Positions 24,194-32,585 of a stretch of 64,000 nt of DNA are shown in pieces. Position 1 is the first letter of the stretch. Each line of letters starts with the position of its first letter. The translations under genes were made by a program, and so were the position numbers. The notes beneath the pieces are model-generated. The model did not search any database and was not told the DNA's origin. It saw only the letters and a list, made by a program, of their open reading frames with translations. This DNA comes from Streptomyces caatingaensis (GTDB lineage: Bacteria; Actinomycetota; Actinomycetes; Streptomycetales; Streptomycetaceae), in the NCBI RefSeq assembly GCF_001187435.1, contig NZ_LFXA01000009.1, forward strand, positions 558,001 to 622,000. Reading direction: 5' to 3'.

Positions 24194-24614
24194 GGTGCTG
24201 CCTCTTCTGTGAGACGCGGCGAGTGGCGGCGAAGGGGGTCGTACGAGGAGTCCGTACGTACCGCGCCGTAGTGACTCACCGGCCGGGAGCCGGTTGGCGC
24301 GGGACCACTGCCTTCGCGCGAGCACACGTGCCGCGAGCGGATCCCTCCTGGTCTGCGTACGCCTCGTACGCACCGCGGGGAGGGCGGTCGGTTGTGTGGA
24401 AGCCGATCGGGCCACCGACCGGGCATCCGCTGGCGCTCCGGGGACTCGCTCCCGGAAGAACCTGCATGGAGACGGCCCGCCGGATGCGCGGCCGGCCGTA
24501 TAGCACTCTACCCCGGAAAGGCGCACATGTGCCCGGGCCGTTCGTCCCGAAGGGCTCGGACGAGTGGCTGACCAGGCCCTTCCCTCCACGGCGCGGCGGG
24601 CTATGGTTCCGTTC
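24194..24614. other. Long divergent intergenic region (helicase / ferritin-like gene)
   Basis: These 421 bases hold no gene I can support; the open frames here are continuations of neighbours. The left part should be a long 5' leader of the helicase mRNA, a usual feature of cold-induced helicases. A short palindrome GCACATGTGC lies near 24523. The right end carries TTCCCT and TATGGT (24602-24607) with a 16-base spacer, 7 bases before ATG 24615, the promoter of the rightward gene. Confidence 0.5.
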
Positions 24615-25364
24615 ATGGAGACGTCCGACAAGGCCGCAGCGGCCGCAGAAGGCCCTGCCGAAGAACCCACCGGAATCGCCGCCCAGGACTGGGCGCAGGC
24701 GTCCGCCGACCCCCGCTACCGCGCCGCGGTGGTGGACCTGCTCGGCGCCCTCGCGTACGGCGAGCTGGCCGCCTTCGAGCGGCTCGCGGAGGACGCCAAA
24801 CTGGCGCCGACGCTGGGCGACAAGGCGGAGCTGGCCAAGATGGCGGCCGCGGAGTTCCAGCACTTCCAGCGGCTGCGCGACCGGCTGGCGGCGATCGACG
24901 CCGAGCCGACCGGGGCCATGGAGCCCTTCGCGGCCCCGCTCGACGAGTTCCACCGCCAGACCGCGCCGTCCGACTGGCTGGAGGGCCTGGTCAAGGCGTA
25001 CGTGGGCGACTCGATCGCCAGTGACTTTTACCGGGAGGTGGCGGCCCGGCTCGACTCCGACACCCGGGCGCTGGTGCTCGCCGTCCTCGACGACACCGGC
25101 CACGCCACCTTCGCGGTCGAGAAGGTGCGGGCCGCCATCGAGGCGGACCCGCGGGTCGGCGGCCGGCTGGCGCTGTGGGCGCGGCGGCTGATGGGCGAGG
25201 CGCTCTCGCAGGCGCAGCGCGTGGTCGCCGACCGGGACGCCCTGTCGACGATGCTCGTGGGCGGGGTGGCCGACGGCTTCGACCTGGCGGAGGTCGGGAA
25301 GATGTTCTCGCGCATCACGGAGGCGCACACCAAGCGGATGGCCGCGCTGGGGCTGGCCGCCTGA
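24615..25364 (+). CDS. Ferritin-like fold protein (MiaE-like)
   Basis: A 249-residue helical protein. Metal-ligand-type motifs appear at regular spacing: E in AYGELAAFERLAEDA, the E-x2-H pair in AAEFQHFQRLRDRL, and later DDTGHATFAVEKV and EAHTKRMAALG. Together these suggest a diiron four-helix bundle related to tRNA hydroxylase MiaE or actinobacterial ferritin-like proteins. A TATGGT box 7 bases before the ATG suggests a leaderless mRNA. The gene stands beside the RhlE-like helicase, as Rv3210c does in M. tuberculosis (recalled). Whether it is an oxygenase or an iron-handling protein cannot be decided here. Confidence 0.82.
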   Translation: METSDKAAAAAEGPAEEPTGIAAQDWAQASADPRYRAAVVDLLGALAYGELAAFERLAEDAKLAPTLGDKAELAKMAAAEFQHFQRLRDRLAAIDAEPTGAMEPFAAPLDEFHRQTAPSDWLEGLVKAYVGDSIASDFYREVAARLDSDTRALVLAVLDDTGHATFAVEKVRAAIEADPRVGGRLALWARRLMGEALSQAQRVVADRDALSTMLVGGVADGFDLAEVGKMFSRITEAHTKRMAALGLAA

Positions 25365-25413
25365 TCCGCGCGGGCGGCGCACGCCGTATCACCCCGGGTC
25401 CCGTCGGTCCGCC

Positions 25414-25692
25414 TCAGACCGTGGCCGATCGGCGGGGCGGCCCGGCGGGGCGCAGCAGCAGGGAGAGCAGGGCGACGGACAGCACCAGCGCCGCGGCGAG
25501 CGCGCCGGCGACGTGGCCGGGGCCGAGGACCGAGTGGGCCAGGAGGGCGCCGAAGAGGGCGGCCACCGGGCCGGTGCCCAGGGTCAGCGCCCGGGAGCCG
25601 AACCGCCCGAAGCGGGCGGGCAGCCAGCGCAGGGCCGCGTACGAGACGGCGAGGCCGATGAGTACCGAGCCCAGCGCTTCCCAGAAGATCAT
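25414..25692 (-). CDS. Small integral membrane protein
   Basis: A 92-residue protein with three probable spans: VLIGLAVSYAALRWL, the middle LGTGPVAALFGALLAHSVLG, and ALAAALVLSVALLSLLL, ending in a short basic tail. Gly-rich packing resembles GlsB/transglycosylase-associated small membrane proteins, though no sure family match was recognised. ATG 25692 is preceded by AGGGAAGACC. It converges on the ferritin-like gene and lies downstream of a short tandem repeat and a strong terminator. No function can be assigned. Confidence 0.7.
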   Translation of the reverse strand: MIFWEALGSVLIGLAVSYAALRWLPARFGRFGSRALTLGTGPVAALFGALLAHSVLGPGHVAGALAAALVLSVALLSLLLRPAGPPRRSATV

Positions 25693-25705
25693 TCGGTCTT
25701 CCCTC

Positions 25706-25731
25706 CCGTAACCGCGTAACCGCGTAACCGC
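25706..25731. repeat. Three tandem 8-bp repeats upstream of the small membrane gene
   Basis: GTAACCGC occurs three times in direct succession about 15 bases upstream of the ATG of the leftward membrane gene. It may be an operator or chance slippage. Confidence 0.6.
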
Positions 25732-25826
25732 AGACCGGCAGCAGGCGCAAAACGGTCGTAGGCGGTCTTACCCCCGGTCCGCCCCGGGCAACCCTGTGCG
25801 GCGGGGCGAACGGAAAGGGCAGGGCG

Positions 25827-25867
25827 CACGGAAGGGCCCCGGTGCACCGCACCGGGGCCCTTCCGTG
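25827..25867 (-). terminator. Perfect 19-bp hairpin terminator after the DUF3107 gene
   Basis: CACGGAAGGGCCCCGGTGC (25827-25845) and GCACCGGGGCCCTTCCGTG (25849-25867) pair without mismatch around a 3-base loop, directly after the stop of the leftward DUF3107 gene. Confidence 0.85.
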
Positions 25868-25878
25868 GTGACGCCCGC

Positions 25879-26106
25879 TCAGATCGTGCTGAAGCCGACC
25901 CGCCGAGCGGTGGGCTGGCCGATCTCCACATAGGCCAGCCGCTCGGACGGGACGAGGACCTTGCGGCCGTGCTCGTCCGTCAGGCTCAGCAGCGGAGCCT
26001 TCCCGGCCAGTGCGTCGGCGACCACGCGCTCGACCTCGTCGGCGGACTGGCCGCTCTCCAGAACGATCTCGCGGGGCGCGTGCTGCACGCCGATCTTGAC
26101 CTCCAC
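25879..26106 (-). CDS. DUF3107 small ATP-binding-type protein
   Basis: A 75-residue conserved actinobacterial protein (VEVKIGVQHAPREIVLESGQ at the start, a VPSERLAYVEIG strand at the end). The GTG at 26106 follows GGAGGGACAGTAGCC, an ideal spacing. In M. tuberculosis the homologue (Rv3208A, recalled) lies beside the same TetR gene. The compact alpha/beta fold has no known enzymatic role. It lies 163 bases after the TetR gene and in the same direction, and may be part of its transcript. Confidence 0.88.
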   Translation of the reverse strand: MEVKIGVQHAPREIVLESGQSADEVERVVADALAGKAPLLSLTDEHGRKVLVPSERLAYVEIGQPTARRVGFSTI

Positions 26107-26269
26107 GGCTACTGTCCCTCCGAAGGTGTGCGGTCCCCACGGTGTGGCCCCGGGGGAGGGGTGCGCGGACCGGCCGCGCCGTACGGTCCACACATTAGCC
26201 CGCTGTCCCGGCGGGCCGGGCCCCGGCCGCACACGCTCGCAGCGAACACGCGGGGCCGCGGGCCGGGTG

Positions 26270-26917
26270 TCAGTGCTCGGAGCCGTTCTTCGGGAAGCCC
26301 GCGATGCCGCGCCAGGCCAGCGAGGTCAGCAGCTGGACGGCGGTGGCCCGGGGCACGGTGCTGCCGCTGGAGAGCCAGTAGCGGGCGACCACCTGGGAGA
26401 CGCCGCCGAGGCCGACGGCCAGCAGCATGGCCTCCTCCTTGGCCAGGCCGGTGTCCTCGGCGATGACCTCGCTGATGGCCTCGGCGCAGGCGAGGGAGAC
26501 CCGGTCGACGCGCTCGCGCACGGCGGGCTCGTTCGTCAGGTCGGACTCGAAGACCAGGCGGAAGGCGCCGCCCTCGTCCTCGACGTAGGCGAAGTAGGCG
26601 TCCATGGTGGCCGCGACGCGCTGCTTGTTGTCCGTGGTGGACGCGAGCGCCGTGCGGACCGCCTGGAGCAGGTTGTCGCAGTGCTGTTCCAGCAGGGCCA
26701 GGTAGAGGTCGAGCTTGCCGGGGAAGTGCTGGTACAGCACGGGCTTGCTCACGCCGGCGCGCTCGGCGATGTCGTCCATGGCCGCGGCGTGGTACCCCTG
26801 CGCGACGAAGACCTCCTGGGCCGCGCCCAGGAGCTGATTGCGTCGGGCTCGGCGCGGCAGGCGCGTGCCCCGCGGGCGCGCCTCGGTCTGCTCGATGGCT
26901 GTCACGCCGCCTCCCAT
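26270..26917 (-). CDS. TetR-family transcriptional regulator
   Basis: A 215-residue repressor-type regulator. The N-terminal DNA-binding helix-turn-helix is RRNQLLGAAQEVFVAQGYHAAAMDDIAERAGVSKPVLYQHFPGKLDLYLALL, near residues 25-75. The ligand domain follows, with conserved TMDAYFAYVEDEGGAFRLVFESD and the LTSLAWRGIAGF end. Start options are ATG 26917 (AGGAACGA upstream) and a GTG 12 bases downstream that has GGGAGG four bases before it; the first is given. The homologue Rv3208 keeps the same neighbours (DUF3107, helicase, DUF3152). Its ligand and targets are unknown. Confidence 0.9.
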   Translation of the reverse strand: MGGGVTAIEQTEARPRGTRLPRRARRNQLLGAAQEVFVAQGYHAAAMDDIAERAGVSKPVLYQHFPGKLDLYLALLEQHCDNLLQAVRTALASTTDNKQRVAATMDAYFAYVEDEGGAFRLVFESDLTNEPAVRERVDRVSLACAEAISEVIAEDTGLAKEEAMLLAVGLGGVSQVVARYWLSSGSTVPRATAVQLLTSLAWRGIAGFPKNGSEH

Positions 26918-27080
26918 GTTCGTTCCTGCACGGTGTGCACCGCGCCCGCCATCGTACTTTTGGGTAACCGGACCACGCGTGGCCGGAGCGGAGAATTTCA
27001 CGGTGTGGACCCTGTGGGAAGCCCACAAAAATCCGACAATTCCCACCCGCCCGTCGGGTCCGCCGCGACGGGCCCGCCGG

Positions 27081-27299
27081 TCACCGGTAGTCGTCCTCGT
27101 CCAGCTCCACGACCCGCGCCTGCTCGGCACGGTCGGCCTCGTTCGTCTCCGGGTCGGTGGTCGTCGGCTCCTCGTCGCGGTGGGGGGCCAGGTCGGTGTG
27201 CTGCTCGGCCGCGTCCGCCTCGGGAGCCTCGACGTCGAACTCGACGGGGACGGCGTCCTCGTCCGCGAAGGTCTCCGGGTCGGTCGGATCGACAGGCAT
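27081..27299 (-). CDS. Small acidic protein
   Basis: A 72-residue protein with about one third Asp and Glu, few hydrophobics and no Cys: MPVDPTDPETFADED at the start and VVELDEDDYR at the end. It should be disordered and cytoplasmic. ATG 27299 is preceded by GGAAGGGATTCGC. Such acidic small proteins are conserved at this place in Streptomyces as I recall, with no role. It is divergent from the alpha/beta hydrolase gene at 27476. Confidence 0.65.
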   Translation of the reverse strand: MPVDPTDPETFADEDAVPVEFDVEAPEADAAEQHTDLAPHRDEEPTTTDPETNEADRAEQARVVELDEDDYR

Positions 27300-27475
27300 G
27301 CGAATCCCTTCCGTCATCCCTTGCATCACCACGGCTTCCAGGATGAGCGCCCTGTGTTCCCGCCCATGAGCGTGCTCCCGCCTATGAGCCTAGGAGACGC
27401 GGCCCCGTACCGCCAGGCGATCTGTGACGGCCACCACAGGGGTTTCCGGCGTGATCGTCTCGTAACATTGCCCGC

Positions 27476-28462
27476 ATGTCCGAGACCGAGTCGCCGGCCG
27501 CCCGCGCCGTGCCCGTGGTGCCGCCCGGGCCGCCGCCGCGGCCCGGCGAGGGCGAGCGGCTGCGCACGGTGTCCGTGCCGGGGGCGACGCTGACGGTCCG
27601 GTACCGGCCGACGCCGGATCCGGGCGCCGGGCCCGCGCTCCTCGTCCACGGCCTCGGCGGCTCGTCGCAGAACTGGTCGCCGCTGATGGAGCTGCTCGCG
27701 GACGACCTCGACTGCGAGGCCGTCGACCTCCCCGGCTTCGGCGAGTCGCCCCCGCCGGACGACGGCGACCACTCGATCACCGCCTACGCGCGGGTGGTCA
27801 TCCGTTACCTGGAGGCCGCCGGGCGCGGCCCGGTGCACCTCTTCGGCAACTCGATGGGCGGGGCGATCGTCACGCGCGTCGCCGCCGTCCGCCCCGACCT
27901 GGTGCGCACCCTCACCCTCGTCTCGCCCGCCCTCCCCGAGCTGCGGCCCCAGCGCACCGCGCTGCCCACCGCGCTGATGGCCGTCCCCGGCCTGGTCCCG
28001 CTCTACGCCCGGCTGACCCGGGACTGGACGCCCGAGCAGCGCACGCGTGAACTGCTGGCGCTCTGCTACGGGGACCCCCAACGGGTGACGCCGGAGGGGT
28101 TCGCGCGAGCGGTCGAGGAGTACGAGCGCCGGCTGGAGCTCCCCTATTTCTGGGACGTGATGGCGCGCTCGGCCCGCGGGGTGGTGGACGCGTACACCCT
28201 GGGCGGTCAGCATTCGCTGTGGCGGCAGGCCGAGCGCGTCCTTGCCCCTACCCTGCTGGTGTACGGAACGCGCGACCGCCTCGTCTCGTACCGCATGGCC
28301 CGCCGGGCGGGCAGGGCGTTCCGCGACGCGCGGCTGCTGACCCTGCTGGGTTCGGGCCACGTCGCGATGATGGAGGACCCGGACGCGGTGGCCCGTGCCG
28401 TCCGCGAACTCCTCGCGGACACCGCCACGACGTCGGAACGGAGCGCCACGCCCCGTGGGTAA
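27476..28462 (+). CDS. Alpha/beta-fold hydrolase
   Basis: A 328-residue hydrolase. Oxyanion motif LLVHGLGGSSQNW, acid strand DLPGFGESPPPDDG, nucleophile in LFGNSMGGAIVTRVA (Ser about residue 127), Asp in YGTRDRLVSYRMA, and His in GSGHVAMMEDP form a full triad. The first 45 residues are Pro-rich. A TAACAT box 7 bases before the ATG suggests a leaderless transcript. The gene overlaps the start of the DUF3152 gene by 8 bases, so both are translated together. The G-N-S-M-G-G elbow is common in C-C bond hydrolases and lipid esterases; the substrate is not known. Confidence 0.88.
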   Translation: MSETESPAARAVPVVPPGPPPRPGEGERLRTVSVPGATLTVRYRPTPDPGAGPALLVHGLGGSSQNWSPLMELLADDLDCEAVDLPGFGESPPPDDGDHSITAYARVVIRYLEAAGRGPVHLFGNSMGGAIVTRVAAVRPDLVRTLTLVSPALPELRPQRTALPTALMAVPGLVPLYARLTRDWTPEQRTRELLALCYGDPQRVTPEGFARAVEEYERRLELPYFWDVMARSARGVVDAYTLGGQHSLWRQAERVLAPTLLVYGTRDRLVSYRMARRAGRAFRDARLLTLLGSGHVAMMEDPDAVARAVRELLADTATTSERSATPRG

Positions 28463-29543
28463 ACACAGCGCACGTGCCCCCCAGGCCGAGCGGGAGGCCA
28501 CCGGGGAGGTCCCGGTCGTCCCCGCCGCCGCGGCGCGGGGTGCCGTACGGACCGACCCCTGGGAGCCGGTGGGCCGCTCCGCGGTCCGCGGGCCGGCCAT
28601 CGGCTGGGGCGTCATCGGGCGGCAGGGCGGCCGGCCGCCCGCCGCGCCCGCGTCCCCGCCCGCCCCGGCCCGGGACGGCGGGGGCCGGCGGGCCGCCCGC
28701 GGCGGTGCGTCCGGCGGGGCGCACCGGGCCGGCGGCGGCGCGGTCCGCACGGTCACCGGGGTGGCCGCCGCGGTGGTGACGGCCGTGCTGGCCGTGGTCG
28801 TGGCGGGCCAGGTCGAGGACGGTACGGAGAGCCGGGCCCAGGCCCGTACCCAGGACGCCGACCGGGGCCGCGGCGGGGACACCATGGGGGCGGCCTCCCG
28901 CTCGGACAGCCGGCCGACGCCGCACGGCGGCGCGGCGGTGCCGGCCACGTACGACCAGAAGATGGCCCTCAAGTACCCGCTGGACCGGGCGGCGAAGGGC
29001 TCGGGGGAGTTCTCGGTCGTCCCGGGCCACGACAAGGCCCCCGGAAAGGGTGAAGTCCTCCGCTTCCGCGTTGACGTGGAGAAGGGGCTCCCGCTGGACG
29101 GGGCGCTCTTCGCCACCGCCGTCCACCGGACCCTCAACGACGACCGGAGCTGGGGCCACGGCGGCACCCGCACCTTCGAGCGGGTCTCCTCCGGCCCGGC
29201 CGACTTCGTGGTGACCCTCGCCAGCCCGGGGACGACGGCGCGCTGGTGCGCCAAGTCGGATCTGGACACCACCGTGGACAACGTCTCCTGCGACTCCGCC
29301 GCCACGGACCGCGTCATGATCAACGCCTATCGGTGGGCGCAGGGCGCCGAGACCTACGGCGACCGGATGCTGGAGTACCGGCAGATGCTCATCAACCACG
29401 AGGTCGGCCACCGCCTCGGCCACAACCACGAGTCCTGCGCGAAGTCCGGGGCGCTGGCCCCGGTGATGATGCAGCAGACCAAGTTCCTGACGACGGACGG
29501 GAACACCTGCCGGCCCAACCCCTGGCCGTACCCCGGGCGTTGA
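28455..29543 (+). CDS. DUF3152 membrane-anchored zinc metalloprotease-like protein
   Basis: A 362-residue protein. About 90 residues of disordered cytoplasmic Ala/Gly/Arg sequence precede a single span, VTGVAAAVVTAVLAVVVAG (about 95-115). The outside domain ends with the zinc motif HEVGHRLGHNHE, an extended HExxHxxGHxH signature of metzincins, and several Cys (WCAKSD, NVSCDS, HESCAKS, NTCRPN) that could form two disulfides. GTG 28455 overlaps the hydrolase stop. M. tuberculosis Rv3207c has this motif and place (recalled). The natural substrate is unknown; a role in cell-surface processing is an inference. Confidence 0.88.
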   Translation: MGKHSARAPQAEREATGEVPVVPAAAARGAVRTDPWEPVGRSAVRGPAIGWGVIGRQGGRPPAAPASPPAPARDGGGRRAARGGASGGAHRAGGGAVRTVTGVAAAVVTAVLAVVVAGQVEDGTESRAQARTQDADRGRGGDTMGAASRSDSRPTPHGGAAVPATYDQKMALKYPLDRAAKGSGEFSVVPGHDKAPGKGEVLRFRVDVEKGLPLDGALFATAVHRTLNDDRSWGHGGTRTFERVSSGPADFVVTLASPGTTARWCAKSDLDTTVDNVSCDSAATDRVMINAYRWAQGAETYGDRMLEYRQMLINHEVGHRLGHNHESCAKSGALAPVMMQQTKFLTTDGNTCRPNPWPYPGR

Positions 29544-29558
29544 CCGCCCTTGATCGTT

Positions 29559-29595
29559 TCTCGCGATGCGGGACGTTTGGTCTCCCATCGTGAGA
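29559..29595 (+). promoter_or_regulatory. Imperfect inverted repeat upstream of the peptide-transporter operon
   Basis: Arms TCTCGCGATGCGGGAC (29559-29574) and GTCTCCCATCGTGAGA (29580-29595) match at 13 of 16 positions around a 5-base loop. It lies 42 bases before a short His-rich reading frame and could be an operator, an attenuator hairpin, or the terminator of the DUF3152 gene. No U-tract follows it. Confidence 0.5.
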
Positions 29596-29636
29596 CACCT
29601 TTGTCAGCGACTGGAAATTCGTTCAGGCTGCTCTGC

Positions 29637-29732
29637 ATGTCGCGCCACCACCACACCTACGAGCACGCCGGCTTCGAGCTGGCGCTGATCGGTGTGGCCG
29701 CGCACGCCGTCGCCGACATCCACTGTCGCTGA
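29637..29732 (+). CDS. Short His-rich reading frame, candidate leader peptide
   Basis: A 31-codon frame with six His, starting MSRHHHTYEHAG and ending ADIHCR. Nearly every third base is G or C, which argues for real coding. It precedes the oligopeptide ABC transporter gene by 142 bases. The terminal Cys-Arg is typical of the short leader peptides found before Streptomyces amino-acid and sulfur genes, so translation attenuation in response to histidine or cysteine supply can be imagined. The ribosome site is poor (CTGCTCTGC before ATG). The 331-base gap between the DUF3152 and SBP genes holds only this frame and the inverted repeat. Confidence 0.45.
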   Translation: MSRHHHTYEHAGFELALIGVAAHAVADIHCR

Positions 29733-29874
29733 AGGCCGTTTCCTCCCCCGCGCCCGCGTCGCCGGGGGGCGGTCCCGCGCGTGCCGTCGCGTCCCTGTTC
29801 CACCGCCTTCCGCGGGTGCCTCCTGTCCCGGCCCCCTCTCACCCTCCCCGCTCCCGCGAAAGGCATGGCCCGTC

Positions 29875-31590
29875 ATGCGTCATCCGTCCGCCCACCGCCG
29901 CAGCGTCGCCGCGGCCGCCCTCGTCGTCGCCGTCGTCACCACGGCCGCGGCCTGCGGCCCCAAGGACGGCGGCGGAGCCGCCGGGAGCGACGGCGCGCCC
30001 GGGAAGGGCGGCACGCTGACCGTCCTCAACCGGGCGCCGCAGAAGCAGTTCGACCCCGCCCGGCTCTACACCTCCGGCGGCGGAAACGTTCCCTCGCTGG
30101 TCTTCCGCACCCTGACCACCCGCCACCGCGCCAACGGCGCCGAGGGCACCAAGGTCGTTCCCGACCTCGCCACCGACACCGGCAGGCCGAGCGACGACGC
30201 CAAGGTGTGGACGTACCGTCTCAAGGACGGTCTGAAGTACGAGGACGGCACGCCCATCACCAGCGGCGACATCAAGTACGGCATCGAGCGCTCCTTCGCC
30301 GCCGAACTCTCCGGCGGCGGCCCCTACCTGCGCGACTGGCTGGTCGGCGGGCAGGACTACCGGGGGCCCTACAAGGACAAGAAGGGGCTCGACTCGATCG
30401 AGACCCCGGACGACAGGACCATCGTCTTCCACCTCCGCAAGTCCGAGGGCGACTTCCCCTACCTCGCCACCTCCACCCAGTTCGCGCCCGTCCCCAAGGC
30501 CAAGGACACCGGCACCAAGTACGCCGAACACCCCGTGTCCTCCGGCCCGTACAAGGTCGTCAAGAACACCGGCGACGGCGAACACCTGCTGCTGGAGCGC
30601 AACCCGCACTGGTCGGAGGAGACCGACAAGGAGCGGCACGCCTACCCCGACACCATCGACGTCCGCTCCGGCCTCTCCCCGGCCGTCATCAACCAGCGGC
30701 TGTCCACCGGCTCCGGCGCCGACGCCGCCGCCGTGACCACCGACACCAACCTCGGCCCCGCCGAGCTCGCCCAGGTCACCGGCGACAAGCAGCTCGCCTC
30801 GCGCGTCGGCACCGGCCACTTCGGCTACACCAACTACCTCGCGTTCAACCCGGAGTCGAAGCCCTTCGACGACCCCAAGGTGCGCCGGGCGGTCGCCTAC
30901 GCCGTCAACCGCACCAGCGTCGTCAACGCGGCCGGCGGCTCCTCGCTCGCCGAGCCGGCCACCACCTTCCTGCCGAACCAGAAGCCGCACGGCTACACCC
31001 CGTACGACCACTTCCCGGCCGGCGCGACCGGTGACCCGGAGAAGGCCGGGGAGCTGCTGAAGGAGGCCGGCCACCCGGACGGGCTGGAGATCACCCTCAC
31101 CCACTCCACCGCGCAGAACGCCGAGACCGGCCCGGACATCGCCACCGCCGTGCAGGAGGCCCTGAACAAGGCCGGGTTCAAGGTGAAGCTGGAGGGCCTG
31201 GAGGACAACGCCTACGAGGACAAGGTCCACAGCGTCAAGGACCAGCCCGGGCTCTTCCTCGCCCACTGGGGCGCCGACTGGCCCTCCGGCGGTCCGTTCC
31301 TGGCACCGGTCTTCGACGGACGCCAGATCGTCGAGGACGGCTACAACTTCAACTCCGGCCGCCTCGACGACCCCCGGGTCAACGACGAGATCGACGCCAT
31401 CAACAAGATCACCGACCATGACGCCGCCGCCAAGCGCTGGGGCGCGCTCGACGTCAAGATCGGCGAACAGGCCCTGACCGTCCCGCTGTTCCACCCGGTC
31501 TACAAGCGCCTCTACGGCAAGGACGTCAAGAACGTCGTCATCAGCGACTGGACCGGTGTCCTCGACGTCTCGCAGGTCGCGGTCAAGTGA
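29875..31590 (+). CDS. Oligopeptide/dipeptide ABC transporter substrate-binding lipoprotein
   Basis: A 571-residue family 5 solute-binding protein. The signal peptide (MRHPSAHRRSVAAAALVVAVV) ends in lipobox TAAAC, so Cys at about residue 24 is lipidated and the protein is anchored outside. The body has the expected SBP_bac_5 segments: VWTYRLKDGLKYEDGTPIT, DDPKVRRAVAYAVNRTSVV and LTVPLFHPVYKRLYG. The start ATG is preceded by GAAAGG. Its stop overlaps the first permease gene by 4 bases. The set (SBP, two permeases, fused ATPases) matches Opp/Dpp systems for peptides; nickel or other ligands are possible. Confidence 0.93.
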   Translation: MRHPSAHRRSVAAAALVVAVVTTAAACGPKDGGGAAGSDGAPGKGGTLTVLNRAPQKQFDPARLYTSGGGNVPSLVFRTLTTRHRANGAEGTKVVPDLATDTGRPSDDAKVWTYRLKDGLKYEDGTPITSGDIKYGIERSFAAELSGGGPYLRDWLVGGQDYRGPYKDKKGLDSIETPDDRTIVFHLRKSEGDFPYLATSTQFAPVPKAKDTGTKYAEHPVSSGPYKVVKNTGDGEHLLLERNPHWSEETDKERHAYPDTIDVRSGLSPAVINQRLSTGSGADAAAVTTDTNLGPAELAQVTGDKQLASRVGTGHFGYTNYLAFNPESKPFDDPKVRRAVAYAVNRTSVVNAAGGSSLAEPATTFLPNQKPHGYTPYDHFPAGATGDPEKAGELLKEAGHPDGLEITLTHSTAQNAETGPDIATAVQEALNKAGFKVKLEGLEDNAYEDKVHSVKDQPGLFLAHWGADWPSGGPFLAPVFDGRQIVEDGYNFNSGRLDDPRVNDEIDAINKITDHDAAAKRWGALDVKIGEQALTVPLFHPVYKRLYGKDVKNVVISDWTGVLDVSQVAVK

Positions 31591-32585
31591 CGTCCCTCCT
31601 CACCGCCCCCGCCCGACCCGCCGGCGCGGAGGCGGGCGCCGCCGCCCCCGCCTCCGCCGCCCGCCGGGTCCTGCGGCGGCTGCGCGCGCGCAAGGCCGCG
31701 CTCGCGGCCGCCGCCGTCCTCGCCCTGCTCGTCCTCCTCGCCCTCGCCGCGCCGCTGCTCGCGGCCCTGGAGGGCCAGGACCCCACCACGTACCACGACG
31801 GCCTCGTCGACTCCGCGCGCGGCGGCGTGCCCGTCGGCCCGTTCGGCGGGATCGACGCGGAGCACTGGCTCGGCGTCGAACCCGGCACCGGGCGCGATCT
31901 GTTCGTACGACTTCTCTACGGCGCCCGCGTCTCGCTGGCCGTCGCCGCCGGCGCCACGCTCGTCCAGGTCGTCGTCGGCGTCGCCGTGGGCCTGGCCGCC
32001 GCGCTCGGCAACCGGCTCGCCGACAGCGTCCTCAGCCACCTCACCGACGTGATGGTGGCCCTGCCGCTGCTGGTCTTCGCCATCGCCGTCACCGCCGTCG
32101 CCCCCGCGGACCTCCCGCGCCCGCTGCTGCTCGTCGTCGTCATCGGGCTGATCGCCTGGGGCGCGATGGCCCGCCTGGTGCGCGCCCAGGCGCTCTCCCT
32201 GCTCAAGCTCGACTACGTCTCGGCGGCGCGTCTCACCGGGGCGTCCACCTGGCGGATCGCCCGGCGCGAACTGCTGCCCGGGCTCGCCGCGCCGGTGATC
32301 ACCTACGCGGCCGTGATGCTGCCGCAGAACATGCTCAACGAGGCGTCCATGTCCTTCCTCGGCGTCGGCATCAAGCCGCCGACCCCGTCCTGGGGCCAGA
32401 TGCTGTCCTCGGCCACCACCTGGTTCCGCGCGGACCCGCTGTACGTGGTCCTGCCGGCCCTGATGCTCTTCGTCACCACCTTCGCCTTCACCGTGCTGGG
32501 GGACACCGTGCGCGCCGCGCTCGACCCGCGCGAGGAGTCGCGGCTGCGCGTGGGGCGCGAGCGGCGCAAGGGGGGCTCCTCGTGA
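31587..32585 (+). CDS. ABC transporter permease, OppC type
   Basis: A 332-residue membrane subunit with about six spans. The cytoplasmic N-terminus is Ala/Arg-rich; the first span is AALAAAAVLALLVLLALAAP. The EAA coupling loop, LKLDYVSAARLTGASTWRIARRELLP, contacts the ATPases. The C-terminal segment SMSFLGVGIKPPTPSWGQML is typical of DppC/OppC. GTG 31587 overlaps the SBP stop and its own stop overlaps the next gene's start, both by 4 bases. Here the OppC-type subunit precedes OppB, a less common order. Confidence 0.92.
   Translation: MTSLLTAPARPAGAEAGAAAPASAARRVLRRLRARKAALAAAAVLALLVLLALAAPLLAALEGQDPTTYHDGLVDSARGGVPVGPFGGIDAEHWLGVEPGTGRDLFVRLLYGARVSLAVAAGATLVQVVVGVAVGLAAALGNRLADSVLSHLTDVMVALPLLVFAIAVTAVAPADLPRPLLLVVVIGLIAWGAMARLVRAQALSLLKLDYVSAARLTGASTWRIARRELLPGLAAPVITYAAVMLPQNMLNEASMSFLGVGIKPPTPSWGQMLSSATTWFRADPLYVVLPALMLFVTTFAFTVLGDTVRAALDPREESRLRVGRERRKGGSS

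Noticed and set aside
29781..31034. Open frame in another phase over the substrate-binding protein
   Set aside because: Arg/Pro-rich shadow without signal peptide; the real frame has a lipobox and the full binding-protein pattern.
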